Numbered from the stretch's first letter, positions 41,360-50,757 are shown. The stretch: 52,125 bases of DNA from Acetobacter sacchari (GCF_017377715.1 NZ_JAFVMF010000024.1:1-52125); one strand, 5' to 3'. Program-made: numbers and translations. Notes: generated from the letters alone by a model not told the origin.

Positions 41360-43654
41360 TCATGATGGAGGGCTCGTGTCGAGAACACCCTTTCCAGCCG
41401 ACAATCGGTCGTAAACGTCTTCAAGTTTTTTTGTGCAGTTCTTGCGATCATGTGCACGTTCAATGAAAGAACGGGCTGCCTGACCGAAGCGATCAGCCAT
41501 CTCGCTGTCACTCAGAATTGCGATCAGATGGTGCGCCATCGCCCTGACATCGCCTTCGGCGAACGCGAACCCGGTTTTGCCGTCCTCCATGCCCTCGGTG
41601 GCGCCGCCGCTGGCCGACGTGACTACAGGTACGCCGCTCGCCTGCGCCTCAAGAAGCACGAGCGGGAGCCCCTCCTTGTCGCCGCTTTTCGCCGTAATGC
41701 TGGGAAGGCAGAACACACGAGCTTCGGCCATAAGGGCCCGCACACGATCTTGCGAGACCGCGCCGGGCAATGTAACGCCGTCTGGCGCCATAGCCTCGAT
41801 TTCTGCGCGCTGCGGTCCATCGCCAGCAATGACCAGCCGAGCTTCGGGTAGAGCCTCACGGACTTTCGCGAACGCTTCGACCAGTAGTTTGGCGCCTTTC
41901 TTTTCGACCAGACGTCCCACGAAAAGAATAAGGGGCGCTCGTTTGCCTGCCGTTTCTCCGGAGGGGACGAAGCGGTCGACATCGATGCCGATATGACAGA
42001 TCGTGACGCGGTCCGAGGGAATTCCAACCGCGAGCGCCGCGTCCCGAATGGGACCTGATACTGCGACAAAGCCGACGTTCCGCACTTTGGCGAGGCGCTG
42101 CAGGCACAGTGGATAGCGTTTCCAGCGTCGTCCCGCCCGCCCCTCGGCGAACCATTTCATGTGCGTTGTGATGTCGGAGCCGTGCAGCGTCACGAGCAGG
42201 GGCACGCCGAGGCGCTTTGCGATCGGCCATGCTTCGACACCGTCGAAGCCGAAATGCGCGTGGATCAACTTCGGTTTGACAGCGCGTGCTATTTTCAGAA
42301 CTCCGGGGGACGGAAGATCAAAGCGTCGCAGCGCCGCGCCCATGAGGCGCTCCGCAAAAGTCGCGGGGCCTGTGTGGCAGGTTCGCGCCTCCAGTCCCTC
42401 GAGGGGGAGTTTGTCTATTGAGCGTTCTCCGATCAGTACCGGCCGCCAGCGCTGCAGCGCCAGAGCCTGATCGCGTACAAAGGTTTCGGAAAGTGGCAGG
42501 ACCTCGGTTCGGTAAATCGCCGCTACAGGCATATCGCTCTGGTGCTCCAGACGATGCTCGGGGAAGCGCTCGGGATACAGCAGGCGATCAACCACTTCGC
42601 TCCAGTCCGGAAGGTCCACGGATATGGGAGTCGTATTCGCCAACGCGCCGTTGATCGCCGCGGCGATGGATGCAGCGTCACCGGGCTTGTAAGCGAACCG
42701 CCCGGCGTCGCCGCCTGCCGCGAAATCGGGACAGACGGCGGGTTTGCCAAAGAATGCGAACTGTCTGAGTTTGAGAGACGTGTCGAGCAGATATCGCGGC
42801 GTGTCGGCGTCGCGATAGGGCGCTACGCCGAAGGCAGCGTGCTGGATGTAACCAAGAGTTTCTTCAAATGGCGTCTCCGGCAGCACGATGATATTGGGAC
42901 GCTTGTCGAGCGCCTCCGCCGCGCGACCCGCACCGATGACGTAAAAGTCGATGTCAGGGAAGGCTGGCGCCGCCGTATTGAAGAACGACGCGTCGAATAG
43001 CATGGACCCGACCGAGACGCAGGCGCGACGGTCTGAAAAAGGCGATGGGCGGGGCCGTTCCATGAGAGCGCGGTCGACGCCCTGGGGAGCGAATATGGCG
43101 TTGCGGGCATGCGGCATGCCGGAGCGGAGGAGCGGCGAGGGCAGGCGGACGAGATCAATCGCGTCGAAATTATCGAGAAATCCTTGCCTGATCGTGCGCG
43201 CTGCGCCGATTACGCCGAGATCGTCCGAGGCGAGGTAGACGATTTTTGCGCGCGGGTTCAACTTCCGTATGTCAGGCACAAAGATCGCCGCCAGTCCTGA
43301 TTCGACAAAAACTGTGTCGGCGTCTTTAATCCATCGCTTCAGGATGCGCGGTTTCAATAAACGGTAGAGCTGAAACATGGCCGCTTCCGCTGGTTCCAGA
43401 GCCGCGCGATTCAGGCGGAACGGATGCCAGAGCCCCCGCTGCAGATAGCACTCCACGCCGTCGGAAAACTCGACACCGTTTGCGACGGAGGCAAGATCGG
43501 CTCGTGTGTCGCCACGATGCTCGGACAGGCGACTGAGGCCGGTGGAAAAGAATCGCGTGCGACCTCTGCGAGCGAGTTCCCGCGCAATGAAATGCACGCT
43601 CGCCTTGCGACGTGAACGAAAATCGTGAACCGAAATGACAAGTGAATCTGTCAT
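41360..43654 (-). CDS. Bifunctional glycosyltransferase: GumK-like (GT70) fused to GT4
   Basis: 764 residues, about twice a usual enzyme. Residues 1 to about 370 follow GumK, the xanthan glucuronosyltransferase: VHDFRSRRKASVHFIARELA, RGRTRFFS, IVYLASDDLG with the likely catalytic Asp144, VSVGSMLFDASFFNTAAPAF and IQHAAFGVAPYRDADTPRYL. Residues about 378-764 are a GT4 enzyme: LPLSETFVRDQA, LVTLHGSDI, LFVGRLVEKKGAKLLVEAF, EGLPLVLLEAQASGVPVV. It probably adds two successive sugars (a glucuronic acid and another) to the lipid-linked repeat. In the xanthan and acetan pathways these activities are encoded separately. Confidence 0.88.
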   Translation of the reverse strand: MTDSLVISVHDFRSRRKASVHFIARELARRGRTRFFSTGLSRLSEHRGDTRADLASVANGVEFSDGVECYLQRGLWHPFRLNRAALEPAEAAMFQLYRLLKPRILKRWIKDADTVFVESGLAAIFVPDIRKLNPRAKIVYLASDDLGVIGAARTIRQGFLDNFDAIDLVRLPSPLLRSGMPHARNAIFAPQGVDRALMERPRPSPFSDRRACVSVGSMLFDASFFNTAAPAFPDIDFYVIGAGRAAEALDKRPNIIVLPETPFEETLGYIQHAAFGVAPYRDADTPRYLLDTSLKLRQFAFFGKPAVCPDFAAGGDAGRFAYKPGDAASIAAAINGALANTTPISVDLPDWSEVVDRLLYPERFPEHRLEHQSDMPVAAIYRTEVLPLSETFVRDQALALQRWRPVLIGERSIDKLPLEGLEARTCHTGPATFAERLMGAALRRFDLPSPGVLKIARAVKPKLIHAHFGFDGVEAWPIAKRLGVPLLVTLHGSDITTHMKWFAEGRAGRRWKRYPLCLQRLAKVRNVGFVAVSGPIRDAALAVGIPSDRVTICHIGIDVDRFVPSGETAGKRAPLILFVGRLVEKKGAKLLVEAFAKVREALPEARLVIAGDGPQRAEIEAMAPDGVTLPGAVSQDRVRALMAEARVFCLPSITAKSGDKEGLPLVLLEAQASGVPVVTSASGGATEGMEDGKTGFAFAEGDVRAMAHHLIAILSDSEMADRFGQAARSFIERAHDRKNCTKKLEDVYDRLSAGKGVLDTSPPS

Positions 43655-44142
43655 GCAGTCTGGGCTCCGCGCCGGTGAGAGGGACGGGTGAACGGAAAGC
43701 AGACGCTGCTTCGCTCAGAAGTAGGGATGGATTTCGATCGCAGGAATTTCGCGATGGCGCCGACATATTTACCCGGCTCGACATCCCGATCAATGGCCGG
43801 AAAGCGATTGTTTCAGAATATTGGCGCGCTTCATTATGTTTACACAATCTCTTTCTTTGCACTTGCGTTCGGGATTGCCGGCCATACAGTGAAAGCACTC
43901 CTCAAAAGGTCGTGTTTTGGACGTTCGGTGTGTGGCATTTCCGGACGCCGGGGTTCTCGGAATTTCGATGGACTCAGGACTGGCGCCGAAGGGCGCAGGT
44001 TTCGCGTGGCGTCGTCGTCGGCCGGTGGTCCGTGGGATGGGAGTTCTGAAAATCTGTTTTTTTGTTTAGCTGTTTTTTGTTGTTTTTTCGAATCCTGTTC
44101 GTTCCGCCATTGCTGCGGTAACGCCTGGTCTGGGGGCGCGCC
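43655..44142. other. Divergent intergenic region in the polysaccharide cluster
   Basis: About 490 bases between the leftward fusion transferase and the rightward polymerase gene, presumably carrying both promoters. The right third is T-rich (44050-44095). Frames seen here are shadows without support. Confidence 0.4.
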
Positions 44143-45438
44143 ATGGACGCGGTAGTTTCTCCGTTCACACGGACGGTCGGGGCGGAAAACGCTGCGACCG
44201 GAAAGTGGATCGTGGTGACGTCGCTTATGTTCAATCTGGGGCTATGCTTCCTGCAGACACGCGGTTGGCTGCATGCTTCCAGCGCGACGGTGGCGATGAT
44301 CGAATTGCTGGTTATAGGCGCTGCGGCTTGGTGCGTGCGACGGCAGGTGACTGAGCGGGTCGTGGTGATCGCGGTGCTGACCACGGGCTATGTGGTCGCA
44401 GCCAAAATGATCAATCCGGCGGAGAGTCCAAAGATCCTCCATGACCTTTTCATTATGTATGTTTTCTATTGCCTGGGACGCGGCTCAGGCCGCCCTGCAG
44501 CCCAATGGACGGTCTGGGCGGCGATGACGCTCGTCCTGTCGATCGGATTGTTCGAACTGCTGGCCCCTGATTTCTACGGTCAACTTTTCAACGTGTGGCA
44601 ATATTATGTCGAGAAGGGCGTTTTGTCGCAGGATACGGTGAATTATTCCGGCACCACGATGTTCGTCAGTGGCAATCGTGGGGAGGGCGCGCGCACGTTC
44701 CTGCCGTCGTTGCTCGGATCTCATCGCGTGTCATCGGTCTTTCTTGAACCGGTATCGATGGGCAATTTCGCGGCGCTGGTGTTCGCATGGTGTTTGGCTG
44801 TGTGGCGCAATCGTCCCGGCGGCCGCCAGATCCTCCTGATCGTTCTTGCTATGGTGTGCATCGTTCTGACAGATTCGCGTTTTGCAAGCGGTTGCTGCGT
44901 CGCGATGCTGCTTGTTCGTATCTCACCAGTTCGACGCTCGTCGCTGTTTGTTTTCCTGCTGCCGATCGGGATTGTCACGGCGCTGACAATCGTTGGCGCG
45001 CTGCACGAAATTCCTGGTGCGACGCCGTCGATCCTGACTGACAATCTCAAGGGAAGGCTCGTTTTTTCAGGACGACTTCTCGATTACTGGACGCTTTCGC
45101 CGTGGTTCGCGTTCTCGGTCTCGCCAGTCTACACGGCGGACACCGGCTATGCGTATATTTTCAACACCCTGGGCGCGCCGTTGACGCTGCTTTATGCGCT
45201 GATATTTGCGTTTCATCGAAACGCCAGCCGGGATGCCGCTGTGATGAAGACGATGCTTGCGGTGTATTTTTCCTGCTCTCTCTGCATCGGCGCAAATTCC
45301 GTAACTATCAAGACCGCTGCGCTTCTGTGGTTCCTGTATGGGGCCCTCGATGCAGTTCCTGTTATGGGGCGGCGTCAGGTAAGCCGTCAGAAGGCGCCTG
45401 CGCCGCTTTTTCCGGTGGAGGCGGCGGCTTGCGAATGA
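44143..45438 (+). CDS. Polysaccharide polymerase (Wzy/GumE-like membrane protein)
   Basis: 431 residues with about ten to twelve membrane segments. A large loop in the middle contains NRGEGARTFLPSLLGSHRVS followed by VFLEPVSMGNFAALVFAW, as in GumE-type polymerases. Late helices are SSLFVFLLPIGIVTALTIVG and LTLLYALIFAF. It should join lipid-linked repeat units in the periplasm. The GH5 gene follows 12 bases later, so they form an operon. Confidence 0.75.
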   Translation: MDAVVSPFTRTVGAENAATGKWIVVTSLMFNLGLCFLQTRGWLHASSATVAMIELLVIGAAAWCVRRQVTERVVVIAVLTTGYVVAAKMINPAESPKILHDLFIMYVFYCLGRGSGRPAAQWTVWAAMTLVLSIGLFELLAPDFYGQLFNVWQYYVEKGVLSQDTVNYSGTTMFVSGNRGEGARTFLPSLLGSHRVSSVFLEPVSMGNFAALVFAWCLAVWRNRPGGRQILLIVLAMVCIVLTDSRFASGCCVAMLLVRISPVRRSSLFVFLLPIGIVTALTIVGALHEIPGATPSILTDNLKGRLVFSGRLLDYWTLSPWFAFSVSPVYTADTGYAYIFNTLGAPLTLLYALIFAFHRNASRDAAVMKTMLAVYFSCSLCIGANSVTIKTAALLWFLYGALDAVPVMGRRQVSRQKAPAPLFPVEAAACE

Positions 45439-45450
45439 GGGGGGCAACCC

Positions 45451-46446
45451 ATGAAAGCGCGTAAGCTTTTCCACGCGACCGTGGCGATCCTGACGGTTCT
45501 CGGCGCGCCCGCAGGGTCGCGCGCGGCGGACCGTATTCTCTCCGGCGTCAATCTTGCCGGGGCGGAGTTCTCCTCCGGGCATATACCCGGGCGTTACGGG
45601 TGGGATTACTCGTTCCCCAAAGACGAGGAAATCGCGTACTACACCAGCAAAGGCATGAGCCTGTTTCGCTTGCCGCTATCGTGGGAGCGTCTTCAACCGA
45701 ATCTCTCAGGCGATTTTGACCCGAGTTACCTGTCGCGCATCCAGTCGGCGGTCGCCGCTATCGAAGGCGCAGGTGGCGAGGTGATTCTCGATATTCATAA
45801 TTACGGAAAATACCACGGCCAACTAATAGGGTCTTCCGATGTGCCGGTTGCAGGGTTCGTGGATCTCTGGACTCGCCTTGCGGCCATTTTCGGCAAGGAC
45901 GGCAAGGTCCTCTTCGGCCTGATGAATGAGCCGCAATTGGCGTCCGCAGCCGATTGGGCGCAGGTCGAGCAGCAGGCGGTGGATGCGGTAAGAAAAAGCG
46001 GCGCGGTGAATCGGATTCTCATCTCGGGTGTGAATTGGGATGGCGCGCATAATTTCGTCCAGGTCAATGGCGCAGCATTGGCCGACATACACGACGAAAA
46101 ACGCAGGCTGATTTTTGAGGCCCACCAGTATTTCGATGCTGATTCTTCCGGGCGATCAGATGTTTGCGTGGCACAGGATCAGGTCGTGCCCCGGTTGTCG
46201 TCCTTCGCCGACTGGCTGGCTGAACATCATGCGAGGGGGCTTCTCGGTGAATTCGCCGTGGGACGGAATGCGCAGTGCCTCGACGATCTGAAAACAGCGA
46301 TGGCTTACGTGAACAGTCGACCGTACGTCTGGTACGGCTGGACTTACTGGGCGGGTGGAAGCCGCTGGGGCGAGTACATGTACACGCTGGAACCGACGAA
46401 AACCGGTGTTGATCGGCCACAAATGAGCGTGCTTACCGGTCGTTGA
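45451..46446 (+). CDS. Secreted GH5-family glycoside hydrolase
   Basis: 331 residues with a signal peptide (KARKLFHATVAILTVLGAPA, cut near SRA-AD). The (beta/alpha)8 core opens with ILSGVNLAGAEFSSG and GMSLFRLPLSWERLQP. The acid/base Glu is in FGLMNEPQ (near 159), and the nucleophile Glu in GLLGEFAVG (near 264). WYGWTYWAGG closes the site. It is an endo-beta-glucanase type enzyme. Placed between polymerase and flippase genes, it probably trims or releases the glucan-backbone polysaccharide. Confidence 0.9.
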   Translation: MKARKLFHATVAILTVLGAPAGSRAADRILSGVNLAGAEFSSGHIPGRYGWDYSFPKDEEIAYYTSKGMSLFRLPLSWERLQPNLSGDFDPSYLSRIQSAVAAIEGAGGEVILDIHNYGKYHGQLIGSSDVPVAGFVDLWTRLAAIFGKDGKVLFGLMNEPQLASAADWAQVEQQAVDAVRKSGAVNRILISGVNWDGAHNFVQVNGAALADIHDEKRRLIFEAHQYFDADSSGRSDVCVAQDQVVPRLSSFADWLAEHHARGLLGEFAVGRNAQCLDDLKTAMAYVNSRPYVWYGWTYWAGGSRWGEYMYTLEPTKTGVDRPQMSVLTGR

Positions 46447-46519
46447 TCCCAATGCGGCGGCTTTGTATCCGTTGGCATTAGCCGGGGGATTTTTATAAGA
46501 AAAGAGACAGGGAGCGACG

Positions 46520-48031
46520 ATGACGGCGGTGCGGGCGAGGGATGCCGGTGAAGCGGGAAAAGATCTTAGCCGCGCCGCGACGAGCGGTTTTGTATGGCTG
46601 CTCGTTCAGAGCTTCGCCGCTCGCGGGATAGGGTTTTTCTCGCAGTTGATTCTGGCCCGATTGCTGCTCCCCGCCGATTTCGGCGCGATCGGGCTGGCTT
46701 ACACGGTCACAGGTGTCGCCAATTCGCTGGTCAGCTTCGGTGTCGATGACGTGCTCCTCCAGCGCCAGAAGAGTATTCGGTGGTGGTCGACGCCTGCCTT
46801 CTGGTTGTGCCTGGGGCTCGGTACCCTTGGCATGGTGGTGATGATCGCGGCGGCGCCTTTCGCAGCGCGCTGGTATCACGCTCCCGAACTTGTAGGACTT
46901 ATCGCCGCTATCGCCGTCGCGACGCCGCTACGGACGTTGGCGACGGTTCCTGCAGTGCGAATCCGGGCCGAGATGGATTTCCGCTTTCTTGCTACCTTCA
47001 ACACGTTCGACATTTTCGCGCTGCAGGTGTTGACCATCGTGTTCGCAGCCTGCGGGCTTGGCGCATACAGCTTCGCCATTCCGTTTCCAATTCTCGCCGC
47101 CGTGCGCGCCGTGTGGTTCTGGCGTCGGTCGCCACCCGAAATACGCAACAGGGCGCGGGTTGTTCAATTGCGATATCTGATGAGCAACAGTTCGGTTGTT
47201 TTCCTGACAAAGACGTTGATAGAAATCGTCAATCAAGGCGATTACATCGTTCTTGGGTTGATTGCGTCTCAAAGTATCGTCGGGTTCTACTTTTTTGCGT
47301 TCCGCTTTTCGGTGCAGCCTGTGCGAATGTTGGCTGGAAACTTCACCAACGTTCTTTTCCCGGCCCTTGCTCAACTTCGATACGACCCGGCGCGGCAGAC
47401 GCAGGCGGCGGTCAAAGCCTGCCGTCTTTTGGCTTTCCTTGTGATGCCGTTCTGCTTCCTTCAGGCGGCGTTGGCTCGCCCCGGACTGCACTTACTGTTT
47501 GGAGAACGGTGGATGGATGCGGTCCCATATGTGCAGATACTCAGCATAGGACTGCCGTTTGACGCTATCAGCTGGATCACCGGGGCGCTTCTGAGCGCGC
47601 GTCGCGAGTTTCGCCGCGCGTTCGTTTACGCTCTTGTCTCGACGCCCGCATTCTTCGGGCTCGTTTTGCTGGGGGCGTGGCTGGGGCAGGCTATGGGCGT
47701 GGCGATCGCCGTTGGCGTGTATTATTTCGTTTATCCGCCAGCCACGTCATTTCTGGTTCTGTGCAAGAGCGGCGTGCCGTGGAAAGTGGTGGTCGACTTT
47801 TACCTGTCGCCGTCGGCGCTCGCTGCAGTCGCTGTCGGGGTGGGGCAAGTCGGTGCTGCGTCACCCGCTTTCGCCGGTCACGACTTTGCTCAATGTATGG
47901 TGATTGGCGTCGCGTGCTGCGCGGCGTATCCGGCGCTGGTGTTCGTTTTCAAGCGGGACATGTTCGAGCAGATCGCGCAGCGATTCCGCAACATGGGCGG
48001 AAAGCTTGGCAAGAAGCTGTCTGCCGCGTGA
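46520..48031 (+). CDS. Polysaccharide flippase (Wzx/GumJ-like, MOP superfamily)
   Basis: 503 residues with about 12-14 membrane helices. RAATSGFVWLLVQSFAARGI, FFSQLILARLLLPADFGAIG is the standard start of the lipopolysaccharide/teichoic flippase family (WzxC-like). Later, GDYIVLGLIASQSIVGFYFF and LFGERWMDAVPYVQILSIGL are also typical. It moves the lipid-linked repeat unit across the inner membrane. A GGGAG ribosome site precedes the ATG at 46520. Confidence 0.9.
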   Translation: MTAVRARDAGEAGKDLSRAATSGFVWLLVQSFAARGIGFFSQLILARLLLPADFGAIGLAYTVTGVANSLVSFGVDDVLLQRQKSIRWWSTPAFWLCLGLGTLGMVVMIAAAPFAARWYHAPELVGLIAAIAVATPLRTLATVPAVRIRAEMDFRFLATFNTFDIFALQVLTIVFAACGLGAYSFAIPFPILAAVRAVWFWRRSPPEIRNRARVVQLRYLMSNSSVVFLTKTLIEIVNQGDYIVLGLIASQSIVGFYFFAFRFSVQPVRMLAGNFTNVLFPALAQLRYDPARQTQAAVKACRLLAFLVMPFCFLQAALARPGLHLLFGERWMDAVPYVQILSIGLPFDAISWITGALLSARREFRRAFVYALVSTPAFFGLVLLGAWLGQAMGVAIAVGVYYFVYPPATSFLVLCKSGVPWKVVVDFYLSPSALAAVAVGVGQVGAASPAFAGHDFAQCMVIGVACCAAYPALVFVFKRDMFEQIAQRFRNMGGKLGKKLSAA

Positions 48032-48278
48032 TTGTTTAGCTTGCCGCGTGGGCTAAAAATATCGCGCCAGCGCTGATTCTGCGCCTGACGAGCATCCCGC
48101 GACGCCTTGCTGGCCGGCGTCAGGGATACGCACTGCGGGAATGATCCACAGTCACAAAGGCCCGCCGTGCGCCCGATCGGGCGCCTCGTGGCCGTCGTTA
48201 CCAACGGGTCGGCGTAACCTGGGCTGCTGGACCCAAAGGAAGTTCAGGTCGCCCCATTCCGTACAGGTCGGAACGCTT

Positions 48279-48413
48279 TTAGTTGGTGACGCGGTCTGAA
48301 AGGGCGGTGGCGACCATCAGCACGCCAACTGCGGGCACAAACGCAAAGACAGGGATCGAAGCCAGCGTGGTGACAGGGTTCGAAAGAAGCATAAACGCAG
48401 AATGAATAAGCAT
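48279..48413 (-). CDS. Small membrane peptide, 44 residues
   Basis: The start MLIHSAFMLL is preceded by GGAG and 8 spacer bases, better than the longer frame to 48482. The peptide is almost fully hydrophobic (IHSAFMLLSNPVTTLASIPV, then FAFVPAVGVLMVATAL) and ends in a polar tail. It could be a single- or double-pass inner-membrane peptide. It stands alone between the flippase and heat-shock genes. Function unknown. Confidence 0.5.
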   Translation of the reverse strand: MLIHSAFMLLSNPVTTLASIPVFAFVPAVGVLMVATALSDRVTN

Positions 48414-48815
48414 AGTAGAGACTCCATATGAATTGGTCGGCGTGAAAAAGCGCGTCTTCACGTTCGGTGCAACCAGATGCATATGCTTATCAGATGTCGA
48501 AAAAACACATGATGATGTTTTTATTGCTGAATTTCTTACAAAATCATTAGGCCGCGTTGACGCATTTGATTAAAAAAAAATCTCAGCCTGAGTTGTCTGT
48601 GAGATTAGAATACTTTTGCTCATAAAATAATCAAAATATCTCTCTTTCGCTTAAAAAACGGCCTGAAAATTTGCTCAGAAAATGATCTGGTGGCAATGTG
48701 TCGTGGGCTGAAGTGGGACGAAAATTCCAAGGTATGCATTTTATCTCATTCGACATGCGTAGAGTGCATGGTCGCATCTGCCCCATCGTCCTAGTCGTGC
48801 AAAGCCACATCGCCT
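48414..48815. other. AT-rich intergenic region
   Basis: No supported gene. The region 48483-48680 is strongly AT-rich with several T and A runs, suitable for the promoter of the leftward small peptide. A minus-strand frame at 48631-48891 has no ribosome site or recognisable content. Confidence 0.4.
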
Positions 48816-48843
48816 CTTGCACGCAGCGCGCATCATTCCATAT
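48816..48843 (+). promoter_or_regulatory. Sigma-32 (RpoH)-like heat-shock promoter
   Basis: CTTGCA (48816-48821), 16-base spacer and CCATAT (48838-48843) resemble the RpoH consensus CTTGAA and CCATNT. It is about 60 bases before the start of the Hsp20 gene. Confidence 0.5.
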
Positions 48844-48905
48844 CGTATGAAAGCGGTCGCCATGTCGGGGCCGCTTCCCCGTCTCGCTCATTGGAGGAGG
48901 CTGCA
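48844..48905 (+). promoter_or_regulatory. ROSE-like RNA thermometer in the hsp20 leader
   Basis: Just before the GTG start the leader reads TCGCTCATTGGAGGAGG. In ROSE elements a U(U/C)GCU motif folds back on the Shine-Dalgarno GGAGGA with a short loop; here TCGCT is four bases before GGAGG. The leader is of ROSE size (about 55-60 nt) and GC-rich upstream. The fold was judged by eye. Confidence 0.5.
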
Positions 48906-49388
48906 GTGTCAGGCAGAGTTTTTGGGTCGCCCATGTTCTTAGGTTTCGATCATCTTGAAACCATGCTGGAGCGAGCGTCGAAGTCGTCGGGCGATGGTTA
49001 TCCGCCCTATAATATAGAGCAGATTGGCCCGTCAGCGCTTCGCATTACGTTGGCCGTGGCCGGATTTGTAATGGAAGACCTCCAGATTACGCAGGAGGAT
49101 AACCAACTGGTTATCCGGGGTCGTCAGTCCGACGACTCGCAGGGACGAGTGTTTCTGCATCGGGGCATCGCAGCGCGGCAGTTCCAGAAGGCGTTCGTCC
49201 TTGCGGAAGGAATAGATATCGGCGGCGCGTGGCTCGATAACGGCCTGCTGAACATTGACCTTTACAGGCCAGAGCCCGAGGTGCGGGTTCGACGTATCGA
49301 CATCACCAAAGGCGCTGCGACGAATCCACCGGCTAACGACCCGGCCGAGCGATCGACGCGCACGATACGCGCGATCTCTGACGATTGA
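48906..49388 (+). CDS. Small heat-shock protein, Hsp20 family
   Basis: 160 residues from GTG 48906, chosen because GGAGGAGG ends 5 bases upstream; a TTG at 48891 would precede the ribosome site. PPYNIEQIGPSALRITLAVA, GFVMEDLQITQEDNQLVIRG and HRGIAARQFQKAFVLAEGID form the alpha-crystallin domain. GAWLDNGLLNIDLYRPEPE contains the final strand. It holds unfolding proteins during heat stress. The DUF1150 gene follows, as in many alphaproteobacteria. Confidence 0.92.
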   Translation: MSGRVFGSPMFLGFDHLETMLERASKSSGDGYPPYNIEQIGPSALRITLAVAGFVMEDLQITQEDNQLVIRGRQSDDSQGRVFLHRGIAARQFQKAFVLAEGIDIGGAWLDNGLLNIDLYRPEPEVRVRRIDITKGAATNPPANDPAERSTRTIRAISDD

Positions 49389-49478
49389 GCATCATTCAGG
49401 AACGTTGGGACGTCATCGCCCGTTAGAACATGGGGGGCGCTCCCTTCGCGTCCTGCGTCTCTGACGCAAGGAGGAAGC

Positions 49479-49739
49479 ATGAGAAACACGGCTATTAACG
49501 GAAGATCAGCAAAAACCGACAATACGGCGAACGCTGTCGACATTCGCAACTTGTCGGATGATGAATTTCTTACTCTGGGTGTTCCTACCTTGGTTTATGT
49601 GCGCAAGGGGACGTCTGACGGGCAGGACGTATTCGCAATCCATGCGGCGAACGGGCAGGTGGTAGGGCTAACTGAAGACCCCGAGGCTGCGTTTACGGCC
49701 ATTGCGGAGCACGACATGGTGCCGATGACGATTCACTGA
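49479..49739 (+). CDS. DUF1150 family protein
   Basis: 86 residues with AAGGAGGAAGC before the ATG. NLSDDEFLTLGVPTLVYVRK and YAIHAANG-type text, then VGLTEDPEAAFTAIAEHDM with VPMTIH, fit DUF1150 throughout. The family is usually encoded next to hsp20 in alphaproteobacteria, and its function is unknown. The N-terminal 22 residues are variable. A weak hairpin (49747-49773) follows. Confidence 0.85.
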   Translation: MRNTAINGRSAKTDNTANAVDIRNLSDDEFLTLGVPTLVYVRKGTSDGQDVFAIHAANGQVVGLTEDPEAAFTAIAEHDMVPMTIH

Positions 49740-50106
49740 GGCACCTGCCTGCTAACTATTGAGGTTGGCAGGCTCATGCGCCAAAACCCACCTGCTCAGG
49801 CGCGGCCGTTTTGAGGGGCGGCATATCCCGGATGACGCCGACTGTAGCGCCTTCACAGGACTTGCGTTCAGTAAGGTAGCTCCTGGCGGGAGAGTTTTCT
49901 TGCCGCAACTGTGAGATACAATACTTCTTCAAGAACGTTATTTTATATTTTTCGCCTTTTGTCGAAATCTAATGAAGATTGTATATATTTCTAAAATTCC
50001 TCGTGTCGCCCAATAAAAGCAACTCCTTGTTGTTGAAGACGTAGTGCAAATCTGCGCCGAAGCGCGGCGAGCCCCGGCAATTTGCTGGGGCTCGCCGCTT
50101 TGCAGG
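49740..50106. other. Intergenic region between convergent genes, with hairpins
   Basis: No gene seen. An inverted repeat GCCTGCTAAC...GTTGGCAGGC lies at 49747-49773. A stronger one, GCGGCGAGCCCC (50064-50075) with GGGGCTCGCCGC (50087-50098), is close to the end of hpf. Neither has a long T-run, so they may be weak or bidirectional terminators. Confidence 0.5.
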
Positions 50107-50694
50107 TCACGTAGGAGTGGGATCGACCCAACCGATATTCCCGTCGTCGCGACGGTAGACAATATTGATCTGTCTGCTGACGCTGTTGCGGAAGACCAGA
50201 AGATTTCTGTCTGCTAGATCAAGACGCATCACAGCCTCGCTCACGCTCAGAAGTGCGATTTCCGTCGGCTGCTCGGCTATGATGGTCGCATAAGGCCCGT
50301 CGCTTTCGTCTGCTGTCTGCAGCGAAGTCGCCGACGGTTCCGTTTGCCGCAACACATAGGTGCGTCCGACTTCCGGCCCCGGATGGCGTGCCGACGCCCG
50401 GGAGTGGGTCTGCACCCGGCGACGATAACGCCGTAGCCTGCGGGCAATATGCTCGGCTGCGTCATCGAATGCGCCATGCGCGTCCGACGCTTCGCCTTCT
50501 CCACGCAAGGTCAGCCCACGACCGGCGTGGACGTTGATGTCGCAAGTAAAAAAGGATCGGGCGCGGCTGAACGTTACGTCCGCTTCCAACGCCTGATCGA
50601 AATATCGGTCGGCAATGCCGCCAAGATGGGATGTCACGCGTTGTTTCAGCGCGTCCGACAAATCAAGTTGTTTACCGGCCACATGAATGTTCAT
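50107..50694 (-). CDS. hpf: Ribosome hibernation promoting factor, long form
   Basis: 195 residues. The N-terminal domain (MNIHVAGKQLDLSDALKQRV, HLGGIADRYFDQ, then GEGEASDAHGAFDDAAEHIA) is the S30AE/YfiA fold. The C-terminal 60 residues, from AEQPTEIALLSVSEAVMRLD to NIVYRRDDGNIGWVDP, form the dimerisation domain of long HPF, which pairs 70S ribosomes into 100S in stationary phase. The ribosome site is AAAGGAG. It lies 63 bases after rpoN on the same strand, the standard order. Confidence 0.95.
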   Translation of the reverse strand: MNIHVAGKQLDLSDALKQRVTSHLGGIADRYFDQALEADVTFSRARSFFTCDINVHAGRGLTLRGEGEASDAHGAFDDAAEHIARRLRRYRRRVQTHSRASARHPGPEVGRTYVLRQTEPSATSLQTADESDGPYATIIAEQPTEIALLSVSEAVMRLDLADRNLLVFRNSVSRQINIVYRRDDGNIGWVDPTPT

Positions 50695-50757
50695 TCTGAC
50701 AGGCTCCTTTGTTGAGGAAACCGGTCGCCTGGTCGGTCTGACGGTGAGTGCGCGCCG

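Noticed and set aside
50064..50098. Rho-independent terminator of hpf
   Set aside because: The stem is strong but no T-run follows on the hpf strand, so it is listed only as a hairpin.
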